From positions 60,662-124,661 of the forward strand of contig DATJEU010000096.1 in the NCBI GenBank assembly GCA_035496255.1: a DNA stretch of 64,000 bases, written 5' to 3'. Each line of letters begins with the position of its first letter. Within the stretch, counting starts at the first letter, position 1. Below, piece after piece: positions 44,822 to 52,367 of the stretch. The stretch comes from Gp6-AA40 sp035496255 (lineage in GTDB: Bacteria; Acidobacteriota; Vicinamibacteria; Vicinamibacterales; UBA2999). The notes beneath the pieces were generated by a model that searched no databases, was not told the DNA's origin, and was given only the letters and a program-made list of their open reading frames with translations. A program made the translations under genes and the position numbers.

Positions 44822-45673
44822 TCATCCGACGTACAACGACAGCGCGGTCGCGGCGAAGTAGACGATGCCGACGTAGCCGTTCAGGTCGAAGGCCTTCTTC
44901 ACCTGCGAGAGGTCGGTGTCGCTCACCAGCGACTGCTCGTAGAACAGCAGGATCGCGACGAACAGGACCCCGCCGAGATACAGCAGCGGCAGGCGCGCAG
45001 CCGGCGCGAGCGCCAGCATGGCGGCAATCGTCAGCACATGCATCGCTCGCGACAACCGGATGGACGCCGGCACGCCAAAGCGCGTCGGAATCGATCGCAG
45101 GCCCGCGCGCCGATCGAATTCGAGATCCTGACAGGCATACAGAATGTCGAAGCCGCCGACCCAGAGGCCGATCGCCGACCCGAGCAGCCATGGTTCCCAT
45201 CCCCGGCCGCCGCCGGCCGCAATCCAGCCGCCGACGGGCGCCACCGCCATCGCCAGGCCGAGAAAGAGCTGCGTGTACGTCGTGTAGCGCTTGGCGAGCG
45301 AATACCAGAAGACGATCACCAGCGCCACCGGCGACAGCAGGAAGCACAGCATGTTCAGGCGCGACGCGCAGGCCACGAACAGCACCGACGCGATCACCAC
45401 GAACAGCGTCGCTTCGCGGCTGGTCATCGCACCGCGCGGCAGTTCGCGCATGGCTGTCCGCGGATTCCGGGCGTCCCAGCGCGCGTCCACGAGCCGATTG
45501 AACCCCATCGCGGCGCTGCGCGCGAACACCATGCACGCCACAATCCAGCCGACCTGCGTCCACGAGAACGGATGTGTGCGCCACGCGAGCAGCGCCCCCG
45601 TCAGCGCAAACGGGAGCGCGAACACCGAATGACTGAAACGGACGAAGGCGAGATAGGTGGTCAGCTTGCGCAT
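44822..45673 (-). CDS. mqnP: UbiA-family polyprenyltransferase of the futalosine menaquinone route
   Basis: 283 residues, seven to nine hydrophobic helices. The two Asp-rich prenyl-diphosphate sites are present: NRLVDARWDARNPRT and 'ILYACQDLEFDRRAG'. 'LPFALTGALLAWR' and 'MGFNR' also fit the 4-hydroxybenzoate polyprenyltransferase-like branch that MqnP belongs to. Its placement among mqn genes and menG makes MqnP more likely than UbiA. Attaches the isoprenoid tail to the 1,4-dihydroxy-6-naphthoate-type precursor in the inner membrane. Confidence 0.88.
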   Translation of the reverse strand: MRKLTTYLAFVRFSHSVFALPFALTGALLAWRTHPFSWTQVGWIVACMVFARSAAMGFNRLVDARWDARNPRTAMRELPRGAMTSREATLFVVIASVLFVACASRLNMLCFLLSPVALVIVFWYSLAKRYTTYTQLFLGLAMAVAPVGGWIAAGGGRGWEPWLLGSAIGLWVGGFDILYACQDLEFDRRAGLRSIPTRFGVPASIRLSRAMHVLTIAAMLALAPAARLPLLYLGGVLFVAILLFYEQSLVSDTDLSQVKKAFDLNGYVGIVYFAATALSLYVG

Positions 45674-45683
45674 ACGAATTCGG

Positions 45684-45706
45684 AAGCCCGCCTGAAGCCG
45701 GGCCCT
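45684..45706. repeat. REP-like palindrome before mqnP
   Basis: AGCCCGCCTGAAGCCGGGC, then CCTCC and CAACTCCCAACTCCC words. Same unit type as 38645-38697. Confidence 0.6.
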
Positions 45707-45758
45707 CCAACTCCCAACTCCCGGCTCCCAAAATCCAATTCAGGAACCACTTGGGAGT

Positions 45759-47015
45759 TTACCGATCGAGCCACTGGATCGCGTCAGGCTCGATGCCTCC
45801 GACGAGATACTCTTGCACGTCGGTCACGTGCTCCGGGACGCGCACCGCAATCAACGACGCGCGCTTGCCGGCTTCGATGCTGCCATAGTCGCGCCCGAAG
45901 CCGAGCGCTCGCGCGCCGATCAGCGTCGCGCTTTCCAGCAGGCGCGCGGCCGGCACACGCGGCGCCAGGCGCCGTGCGGCCTTCAGTTCCGAAAATACGT
46001 TCAAGTCAGGCGCGCTCGCCAGGCTGTCGGTCCCGAACGCGACGTCAACGTCCATGGCATAGAACGCCTCGAGCGGCGGCGCGCCGACGCCGACGTACTC
46101 GTTGCTGCGCGGGCAGGACACGATCGTGACACCGAGTGCGCCGAGCCTCGTCAGATCCTCGCCGTCAAACTGTACGCCGTGCACCGCCAGAACGCAGCGA
46201 TCGAGAAATCCAAGGTCCGACAGGTACGTGACCGGGGACGTACCGGGTGCGCGCCAGTCGTCGCTCCAGACCCCGAGATCTTCGAGCATCGCTCGCCACG
46301 GTCCGGTGCCCCTGCGCGTGAACTCGACCTCCTCCGGTGACTCGCCAAGGTGCACGCTCGAGATGTCGCCGGCGTGCGCATCGAGGTCAGCACGAATCGC
46401 CTGGAACAGCGCGGGTGAGACCGAATAGGGCGCGTGAGGCGCGAGCGACACCCGGATGTCGTCCGCGCTTTCGGCGCGCGGGCGGGTCTGAAGATCCACC
46501 CCTGCGTTATCGCTGCCGTGAAGACCCGCTCGTGCGATCTGGTCCCTGGCAGCCTTCAGTCGTGCTTCCGGATCAGAAGCGTTGAATCCAAGCAGCTCGT
46601 AGAAGACACGGGCCGGCATCCGGGCGTCGCGGAGCAGCGGCGCGGTCACGAGCGTATTGCTGATGTCGCCGAACAGCCCGGTCCCGCTGGCGCGGGCGTA
46701 GGCAATCGCCCGTCGCGCCGCGTCGACGATGACCGGGTCGGAGGCGTCGGGGAACTCGCGCCGTGCGGCCATCAGATCGCGGATCCAGTCGAGGAACCGT
46801 TCCCGGCGCGCAATCCGGCCGCGCAGGTACGACAGCTCCAGATGCGTGTGCGCATTGACGAGCGCCGGAAGCAGGGCGACGCGACCCAGCGGTCTCGCAC
46901 CCTGCGGAATGCCGTCACCGACCGCGGCGATCCGGCCGCTGTCGATCGTGACGAAGCCTCGCTCGATCGGCTCGTCGCTGATCGGCAGGATCCACTCGGC
47001 CGTGTAGGTAGGCAC
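45759..47015 (-). CDS. mqnX: Amidohydrolase, probable aminodeoxyfutalosine deaminase
   Basis: 418 residues. Amidohydrolase metal motifs: 'LLPALVNAHTHLELSYLRG', 'SLAPHAPYSVSPAL', 'SSVHLGESPEEVEF', 'VAFGTDSLASAPDL'. In some bacteria this deaminase (MqnX) turns aminodeoxyfutalosine into futalosine before MqnB. Position next to mqnC, mqnA and mqnP supports this over a generic cytosine/chlorohydrolase. About 20 residues (GLHGSDNAGVDLQTRPRAES) are encoded by a palindromic repeat inserted in frame between 'DQIARA' and 'DDIRVSLAPH'. Confidence 0.82.
   Translation of the reverse strand: MPTYTAEWILPISDEPIERGFVTIDSGRIAAVGDGIPQGARPLGRVALLPALVNAHTHLELSYLRGRIARRERFLDWIRDLMAARREFPDASDPVIVDAARRAIAYARASGTGLFGDISNTLVTAPLLRDARMPARVFYELLGFNASDPEARLKAARDQIARAGLHGSDNAGVDLQTRPRAESADDIRVSLAPHAPYSVSPALFQAIRADLDAHAGDISSVHLGESPEEVEFTRRGTGPWRAMLEDLGVWSDDWRAPGTSPVTYLSDLGFLDRCVLAVHGVQFDGEDLTRLGALGVTIVSCPRSNEYVGVGAPPLEAFYAMDVDVAFGTDSLASAPDLNVFSELKAARRLAPRVPAARLLESATLIGARALGFGRDYGSIEAGKRASLIAVRVPEHVTDVQEYLVGGIEPDAIQWLDR
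46480..46533. repeat. REP-like palindrome inserted in mqnX
   Basis: GGGCGGGTCTGAAGATCC at 46480-46497 and GTGAAGACCCGCTCG at 46519-46533; the two halves pair with each other around a spacer. Same GGGTCTTCAGACCC family as 3503 and 23780. Confidence 0.65.
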
Positions 47016-47033
47016 TCCTCGCGCAGTGCGTAC

Positions 47034-48245
47034 CTAGACGGTGCGCAGGGCCTTGCCCTGGCGGCTCCGCGCCGGGTACTTGCGAAGTTCGTCGGGGACC
47101 GACGTGTTTCCGTCGGTGCGCGCAGTCGCCAGCGAGCGCATGCGCGGCACCTCGCGCTCGCGGTAGATCGGATCGCCGAGCACCTCGTAGTGCATGTTCC
47201 GGCGTTTGGGAATGAACCCTGCGTCCTCGATGTTCGTGACGATCTCGACTTCGTCCATGCAGTACGCCGCGCCGGCCGCGCGCACGACGTTCTCCTCAAT
47301 CATCACGCTGCCCATGTCGTTGGCGCCGAACGCCAGACTGAGCTGCCCCACCTTCCCGCCCTGCGTCACCCACGATGCCTGCAGGTTGTCGAAATTGTCG
47401 AGGACGATGCGCGAGAGGGCGAGGGTGCGGAGATAGTCGACGCCGGTCGCCTCGACCAGACTTCGCGCCTCGCCGAGCTCGGTGTGATCGGGCTGGAAGC
47501 TCCAGGTGATGAACGCGGTGAAGCCGCCGGTTTCGTCCTGCAGGGCGCGCAGGCGCAGCATGTGCTCGATGCGTTCCTCCTCCGTCTCCACCGTCCCGTA
47601 CATCATCGTCGCCGTCGTCCGGAGGCCGGCGCGGTGCGCATCGCGCATGACGCCAAGCCATTCGTCCGCCGAGGCCTTGCCATAGCAGTTGAGGAGCCTG
47701 CGGACGCGATCGACGAGAATCTCGGCGCCGCCGCCGGGGACGCTGTCGAGACCCGCGGTCACGAGTCGATCGATGACCGCCGACGGCGTCAGGTTGTTCA
47801 GCCTCGCGATGTGCAGTACTTCGGGCGGCGACAACGCGTGCAGCTTGAACTCGGGGTACCTGGCCTTGACCGCGCGAAACAGGTCTTCGTACCACTGAAT
47901 CGGCAGGTCCGGATTGTGGCCTCCCTGCAGCAGCAACTGATTGCCGCCCACCGCGATCGTCTCGTCGATCTTGCGGAAGATCTCTTCGAACGCGAGCACA
48001 TAGCCGTCCGGCGACCCGACGGTCCGATAGAACGCGCAGAAGTTGCAGCGCGCGACGCAGACGTTCGTGTAGTTGACGTTGCGATCGATGATGTAGGTGA
48101 CGTAGCGCTCGGGATGCCTGGCCGCGCGGATACCGTCGGCGAGCGAACCGAGCAGATGCGTGGGCGCATGACGATAGAGCGCGAGCGCCTCCGCGGCGTT
48201 GACGCGTCCACCCTCTCGTACCTTCGTCGCAATCTGCTCGATCAT
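47034..48245 (-). CDS. mqnC: Cyclic dehypoxanthinyl futalosine synthase (radical SAM)
   Basis: 403 residues from ATG 48245; an in-frame GTG five codons earlier lies in a palindromic repeat. Radical SAM cluster C63-x3-C67-x2-C70 in 'NYTNVCVARCNFCAFYR', followed by 'LLLQGGHNPDLPI', 'LDSVPGGGAEIL', 'TATMMYGTVETEEERIEH', and C-terminal 'GANDMGSVMIEENVVRAAGA'. Closes the spiro ring of the futalosine pathway. 18 bp before mqnX on the same strand. Confidence 0.95.
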   Translation of the reverse strand: MIEQIATKVREGGRVNAAEALALYRHAPTHLLGSLADGIRAARHPERYVTYIIDRNVNYTNVCVARCNFCAFYRTVGSPDGYVLAFEEIFRKIDETIAVGGNQLLLQGGHNPDLPIQWYEDLFRAVKARYPEFKLHALSPPEVLHIARLNNLTPSAVIDRLVTAGLDSVPGGGAEILVDRVRRLLNCYGKASADEWLGVMRDAHRAGLRTTATMMYGTVETEEERIEHMLRLRALQDETGGFTAFITWSFQPDHTELGEARSLVEATGVDYLRTLALSRIVLDNFDNLQASWVTQGGKVGQLSLAFGANDMGSVMIEENVVRAAGAAYCMDEVEIVTNIEDAGFIPKRRNMHYEVLGDPIYREREVPRMRSLATARTDGNTSVPDELRKYPARSRQGKALRTV

Positions 48246-48391
48246 GATGTCCCGTGGCACGGACCCTTGAGGCCCGCGCTTGTGGCACGAACCTTTGACG
48301 CCTCGCCTGTGGCGGGGACCGTTGAGGCCTCGCCTGCGCGCGAACCTTTGAGGTCCGCGCCGCCGAGCCTGGCAAGGCTCACCCGACGATC
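48246..48391. repeat. Tandem array of four to five REP-like palindromes between mqnA and mqnC
   Basis: Roughly 30-bp units: GTGGCACGGACCCTTGAGG, GTGGCACGAACCTTTGACG, GTGGCGGGGACCGTTGAGG, GCGCGAACCTTTGAGGTCC, then GAGCCTGGCAAGGCTC and CCCGACGATC. It occupies the entire intergenic gap and touches both the mqnA stop and the mqnC start. Confidence 0.75.
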
Positions 48392-49187
48392 AAAAAAACT
48401 CCAGAGTCCGGCGCCGCGGCGCCAGGCCCAGATCCGCGGCGTAATCGAGGAACCGCTGGAGCCCTGCGGCCTCGTCCTGGCCCAAACCGTATCGCACATT
48501 ATCCCTTAGGTACAGCTCGGCCCGGCCGGCGCGGGCCTCGTCGCCGCGGCCGTATTCGTCGGCGATCGCGCGCCGGCTGGCGACGCCTTCAGCCTGTGCG
48601 TCCTGCAGCGCCCGCACATCACGATCCGTCACGGCCCCGGGCCGGCCGGTCCAGGCTGCATAGATGAACGGCAGTCCCGTCAGCGCGGTCCACTGCTCTC
48701 CCAGGTCGACCTTCGTCAGACCAAGCGCCTCGTGGTCCGCATCGAACGCCGGATCGCCGATCAGCAATCCGGCGTCGCACTCGCGCGTCATCGCCGCGAG
48801 GTCCGGCCCGTGCGGCACGAATTCAGGAGCAATGCGGAAGTGGTGGTGGCACAGCACCTTGATCAGCGCGACCGACGTGCGCGAACTGGTGTCGAGCGCA
48901 ATGCGATGAATCCGATCGACCGGCACCGAGGTGTACAGGGCAACTGACGCGATCTGCCCGCGCGATCCAATGCCGACGCCGGGAACGAATCGGTAATCCG
49001 GCGACTGCAGGTATTCGATCGACGGAATCAGACCGAGATCGGTCTCACCGCGATGCAACAGCGTCGCGCAGGCCGACGGCAGGTCGTACCGCACCTGCCA
49101 GCGATCCGGCGATCGATCGAGCGCCCAGGTCAAGGGACGGGCGTTCAGGTAACCGACGGCGCCGAGGCGAATGGACTTTGAGTTCAC
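48390..49187 (-). CDS. mqnA: Chorismate dehydratase MqnA
   Basis: 265 residues from GTG 49187. 'IRLGAVGYLNARPLTWALD', 'LPSACATLLHRGETDLGLIPS', 'VALYTSVPVDRIHRIALD', 'SRTSVALIKVL', 'AGLLIGDPAF', and 'LGEQWTALTGLPFIYAAW' match the MqnA periplasmic-binding-protein-like fold. First committed step: chorismate to 3-enolpyruvylbenzoate. Word-type repeats of about 270 bp separate it from the MqnE-like gene. Confidence 0.94.
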   Translation of the reverse strand: MNSKSIRLGAVGYLNARPLTWALDRSPDRWQVRYDLPSACATLLHRGETDLGLIPSIEYLQSPDYRFVPGVGIGSRGQIASVALYTSVPVDRIHRIALDTSSRTSVALIKVLCHHHFRIAPEFVPHGPDLAAMTRECDAGLLIGDPAFDADHEALGLTKVDLGEQWTALTGLPFIYAAWTGRPGAVTDRDVRALQDAQAEGVASRRAIADEYGRGDEARAGRAELYLRDNVRYGLGQDEAAGLQRFLDYAADLGLAPRRRTLEFF

Positions 49188-49194
49188 GCTTCTG

Positions 49195-49465
49195 TGTTCT
49201 TCGTTCTGGGTTCGTGTTCTCAGTTCGTGTTCTCAGTTCGGAGTTCTGAGTTCGGAGTTCTGAGTTCGGAATTCTGAGTTCCAGGTTCTGGGTTCGGTTC
49301 GGGGTTCGGTGCTTCACGTTCAATAGCCGGTCTTCCAGACACCCACAATCTCTTCCCGCACCGCGTCGCGACCCAGGCCCGAACCGTGAACGCCGAACCG
49401 TGAACCGTGAACCGAACGCAGAACACGAACACAGAACCGAGAACCGGGAAGTCCGAACCGCGTCG
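49195..49465. repeat. Long word-type repeat tract (AGTTCTGAGTTCGG / GAACCGTGAACC)
   Basis: 49195-49310: many imperfect copies of GTTCTGAGTTCGGA. 49380-49450: inverted wording GAACCGTGAACCGTGAACC. The halves are partly complementary, so a large irregular hairpin is possible; a TCCAGACACCCACAATCTC-type non-repetitive piece lies in between. No gene. Similar words are at 61981-62099. Confidence 0.65.
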
Positions 49466-50359
49466 TTAGATCACCTCGAATCGCCCATCGCGCTCCGCCG
49501 GCTCGAACCCGGCTGCCTGGATATTCCGGCGGATCTCTTCGAGCGGCGCCCGGCGACGCCCCTCGGGCGAGGCGTCAGACGCGGAGATGCCGTCGAGGTC
49601 GTCGGCGCCGAACGTCAGTGCCACCTGCGCCAGCTTCGGGCCGTAGCGGCGCCAGTCCACCTGGATGTGCGGCACGTCAGGCGCAGCGAGCCGCGCGACG
49701 GCCACCATCTTCACGTCCTCGTACCCGGTGGTCGGCCTGAACGCGTTGAGGGACAGCGGCAGCGGATTGATCGCGGCGATACAGCCGAAGCGTCGCTGCA
49801 ATGCCGAGACGCGCAGAAGCAGATCCGTGCGCTCGGCGGCCGGCAGCTTGTCGATCGTCAATCGAAGCCGGTCGAAACCCGCCTGCTGCAACTGCTCGAT
49901 GTCGTCGTCCACGTGCTCCATCACATCAAGTGGCAGCTCGGCGACCGCATCGAGACCGGCCCCGCGCAGCTTGCGCAGCACGTCACCCCGGCGCGTGCCG
50001 GACATCTCCGACAACTGCCCTACGGTCTTCCACGCATAGCCGCTGACCACGCGATTGCCGGCGACAGCGCGGGCGGCCTGCACGGCTGACAGCGCGACGT
50101 CGAGCGACCCCGGCACACCGGTGATTCGAATTTCGCGCGCCGGCGCCGGCACCGCGTCGGCGAACGAGGCATCGAAGCCGCAATCCGCCACGCGCAAATA
50201 GGTGACGCGCGTGCCGTGCGCCTCGCGGCGCTGCGCATCCGCCAGCATCCCCAGCGGCAGGATGTCCGGCGCCGCCGCCAGCGAGCGGATGACATCGTGA
50301 TCCAGCCGCTCACCCGCGGCGATCCGTTCCTGATATTCGTCAAACGTGGTGGAAGTCAT
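49466..50359 (-). CDS. MqnE/MqnC-like radical-SAM-fold protein lacking the [4Fe-4S] cysteines
   Basis: 297 residues. The N-terminus (EYQERIAAGERLDHDVIRSL) and 'HGTRVTYLRVADCGFDASF' align with the start of MqnE-type proteins, and the C-terminus is strikingly close: 'FRPTTGYEDVKMVAVARL', 'DVPHIQVDWRRYGPKLAQVA', 'LTFGADDLDGIS', 'NIQAAGFEPAERDGRFEVI'. However, the CX3CX2C motif that should follow 'RVTYL' is gone; the whole protein has only two cysteines. It cannot be a conventional radical SAM enzyme. It is expressed with mqnA, mqnC and mqnX, suggesting a structural or regulatory role in the futalosine route. Confidence 0.8.
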   Translation of the reverse strand: MTSTTFDEYQERIAAGERLDHDVIRSLAAAPDILPLGMLADAQRREAHGTRVTYLRVADCGFDASFADAVPAPAREIRITGVPGSLDVALSAVQAARAVAGNRVVSGYAWKTVGQLSEMSGTRRGDVLRKLRGAGLDAVAELPLDVMEHVDDDIEQLQQAGFDRLRLTIDKLPAAERTDLLLRVSALQRRFGCIAAINPLPLSLNAFRPTTGYEDVKMVAVARLAAPDVPHIQVDWRRYGPKLAQVALTFGADDLDGISASDASPEGRRRAPLEEIRRNIQAAGFEPAERDGRFEVI

Positions 50360-50383
50360 CTCGGAATTCAGAATTCATTCTGA

Positions 50384-51313
50384 TCACACACTGACGTCGA
50401 TCGCTTCAGCCACCTTCGTCGCAAGTTCCAGCGCATCGCGACCCGCGCGGCCGGTGACACCCGGTGCACGCTGCGCCCGGACGGCGTCGACGAAATCGGC
50501 CAGCTCACAGAATAACGGCTCCTGCCGCGGCACTTCGAGTTTGCCGCCCTGAATGGTCGGCCGGCCACCGTCGCCGGGCGCGAGCCGATAGACCTCGACC
50601 TCCTGTGCGGCGTAGTCGATCGACACGTACGAGTGCGGCTGGAAGAACCGGACCTTGCGGACGCGCTCGCGACTGATTCGGCTGGCGGTCAGATTGGCGA
50701 TGCACCCGTCGGCGAATCGTAATCGGACGTTCGCGATATCCGTCTTCGGCGTCAGCACGTTCACGCCAACTGCTTCGATCGACGCGACGTCGGACTTCAC
50801 CGCCGCCAGCAGCAGGTCGAGGTCGTGAATCATCAGGTCGAAGATCACGTCGATGTCGAGGCTGCGTTCGGGAAACGTGCCGAGCCGGTGAATCTCCACG
50901 AATCGCGGCCGATCAACCAGCGGTAGCGCCGCCACCACCGCCGGGTTGAAGCGTTCGGTATGTCCCGCGGCGACGATGACGCCGCGGCGCTCGGCGGCCG
51001 CGAGCAGCCGATCGGCATCCGCCATCGACGCGGCAAGCGGCTTCTCGACCAGGACGCCGACCCCCCGCTCGATGAACGGCAGCGCAACGTCCACGTGCGC
51101 GACGGTCGGCACCGCAATGCTGACCGCATCCACCTGCCCGAACAGCGGCGTGATGTCGGTGTGAGCTGGAACGCCGTACTTGCCGGCGATTTCCGCCGCT
51201 CGCTCGGGCCTGGTGTCGACCACGCCGGTCAGCGTCACGCCCGACATGCCGGCCAGGAGCCGCGCGTGATGCTGGCCAAGATGGCCAACGCCGATGACGG
51301 CGACTCTCACCAT
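50384..51313 (-). CDS. Gfo/Idh/MocA-family oxidoreductase (possible lipid A sugar dehydrogenase)
   Basis: 309 residues from ATG 51313. Rossmann motif 'VRVAVIGVGHLGQHHARLL', 'EKPLAAS' (conserved Lys-Pro), 'HTERFNPAVVAAL', 'DVIFDLMIHDLDLLLA'. Members beside lpxA/lpxI are often GnnA-like UDP-GlcNAc 3-dehydrogenases that start conversion to UDP-GlcNAc3N for amide-linked lipid A. No GnnB aminotransferase is in view, so that role is inference. Its start codon sits at the edge of an 8-bp tandem repeat with no Shine-Dalgarno sequence. Confidence 0.82.
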   Translation of the reverse strand: MVRVAVIGVGHLGQHHARLLAGMSGVTLTGVVDTRPERAAEIAGKYGVPAHTDITPLFGQVDAVSIAVPTVAHVDVALPFIERGVGVLVEKPLAASMADADRLLAAAERRGVIVAAGHTERFNPAVVAALPLVDRPRFVEIHRLGTFPERSLDIDVIFDLMIHDLDLLLAAVKSDVASIEAVGVNVLTPKTDIANVRLRFADGCIANLTASRISRERVRKVRFFQPHSYVSIDYAAQEVEVYRLAPGDGGRPTIQGGKLEVPRQEPLFCELADFVDAVRAQRAPGVTGRAGRDALELATKVAEAIDVSV

Positions 51314-51343
51314 TGACGGATTGACGGATTGACCGATTGACGA
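51312..51343. repeat. 8-bp tandem repeat (ATTGACGG x4) overlapping a start codon
   Basis: Four units: ATTGACGG, ATTGACGG, ATTGACCG, ATTGACGA. On the coding (minus) strand the unit CCGTCAAT runs straight into the ATG of the Gfo/Idh gene. The following region (51390-51428) has similar ATTCGTC words. Confidence 0.7.
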
Positions 51344-51428
51344 CTGGCTGTCGACGAATTCGGCCGCGACCAGCACGGCACATGCGTCGATAAATTCGTC
51401 ATTCCGTCGATTCGCAATTTCGTCAATC

Positions 51429-52367
51429 TCACTGCTCCCCTCCCGTGGGACGAGCCTTGTCCCCCCTCGACTCCGCTCGGGGTGACCATGAGCTTGTTGA
51501 AGGGTCCGGCTCGCCAGGCGGATCTGACAAGGTTCGCCCCAGCGGACCTGACACGATCCGACCGACGATCGAAATTCCCGCCGTATCGGCCGCTGCGAAC
51601 ACGGCATCGCCATCGATCACCAGCGTCTTGCCCGCGTCCATAGAGAGCGCGGTTGCGCCGGCGGCACGCATCACCTCGATGGTGGCGACGCCGATCACCG
51701 GCACGTCGAACCGCATGTCCTGCTGCGGCTTCGCGACCTTGATCACGCGCACACCCGATCCGGCCAGCGCCGCCGCGCGCCGGATCGCGTCATCGGTCCC
51801 TTCCATCGCTTCCACGGCCACGACCGCGCGATCCTTCACCACGATCGTCTGGCCGATGTCGAAACCGGCAATCTGGTCGGCGATCGGATAGCCGAACGCA
51901 AAATCCTGCCGTTCGGCGTCGTTCAGGGCCCGGCGCGTCAGCGTGCCGCCGCCCGCCAGTAACGGCGTCAGCAGCGACGTCGAGTCGATCAAGTCGATCC
52001 CGTTCTCCTTGAGCACGTCGGCGACCGCGCCAATCAAGCCATCGGTATTCCGGCTCGTCAGCCGCTTCAGCACGGACAAGGCGGTGAGATCGGGAACGAA
52101 CGATCCACTGAAGATCTTCACGTGCTTGACCTGTCCCGCCATCACCGCCGTGGTCGCGCCCGAGCGTTTGAGCAGGTCGATGCACTTGCCGACCTGGCCG
52201 ATCGAGATCCAGTGGCAGGCCGCGCCGTGGCGCGATGCCGCCGTCTCCAGCTCGGGGAACGTTTCTTCCTTGAGCGCAATGACGGTGACGTCGTGCCGCT
52301 GCGCGCGGGCGGCGTCGAGCACGAGGAACGGAAATCGGCCGTTACCGGCGATGAGACCGAGCCTCAT
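51429..52367 (-). CDS. lpxI: UDP-2,3-diacylglucosamine pyrophosphatase LpxI
   Basis: 312 residues; ATG 52367 overlaps the fabZ-lpxA stop (ATGA). LpxI (former DUF1009) pattern: 'LGLIAGNGRFPFLVLDAA', 'VMAGQVKHVKIFSG', 'LLTPLLAGGGTLTRR', 'GQTIVVKDRAVVAVEAMEGTDDAIRRA', 'VPVIGVATIEVMRAAG'. Makes lipid X for lipid A. The last 30 or so residues, after 'ISIVGRIVSGPLG', are derived from palindromic repeats (DPPGEPDPSTSSWSPRAESR) and are not part of the family. Confidence 0.93.
   Translation of the reverse strand: MRLGLIAGNGRFPFLVLDAARAQRHDVTVIALKEETFPELETAASRHGAACHWISIGQVGKCIDLLKRSGATTAVMAGQVKHVKIFSGSFVPDLTALSVLKRLTSRNTDGLIGAVADVLKENGIDLIDSTSLLTPLLAGGGTLTRRALNDAERQDFAFGYPIADQIAGFDIGQTIVVKDRAVVAVEAMEGTDDAIRRAAALAGSGVRVIKVAKPQQDMRFDVPVIGVATIEVMRAAGATALSMDAGKTLVIDGDAVFAAADTAGISIVGRIVSGPLGRTLSDPPGEPDPSTSSWSPRAESRGDKARPTGGEQ
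51472..51571. repeat. Palindromic repeats forming the lpxI 3' end
   Basis: CCCCTCGACTCCGCTCGGGG and ATGAGCTTGTTGAAGGG at 51472-51505 (same type as in etfA), then GATCTGACAAGGTTCGCCCC and GGACCTGACACGATCCGACC ending CGACGATCG. Confidence 0.7.

Noticed and set aside
48246..48391. Regular 30-bp units suggesting a CRISPR array
   Set aside because: There are no unique spacers, the units are palindromes adjoining each other, and no cas genes are present.
49466..50359. Calling the protein MqnE outright
   Set aside because: The radical SAM cysteine motif is absent, so the aminofutalosine synthase reaction is not expected from this protein.
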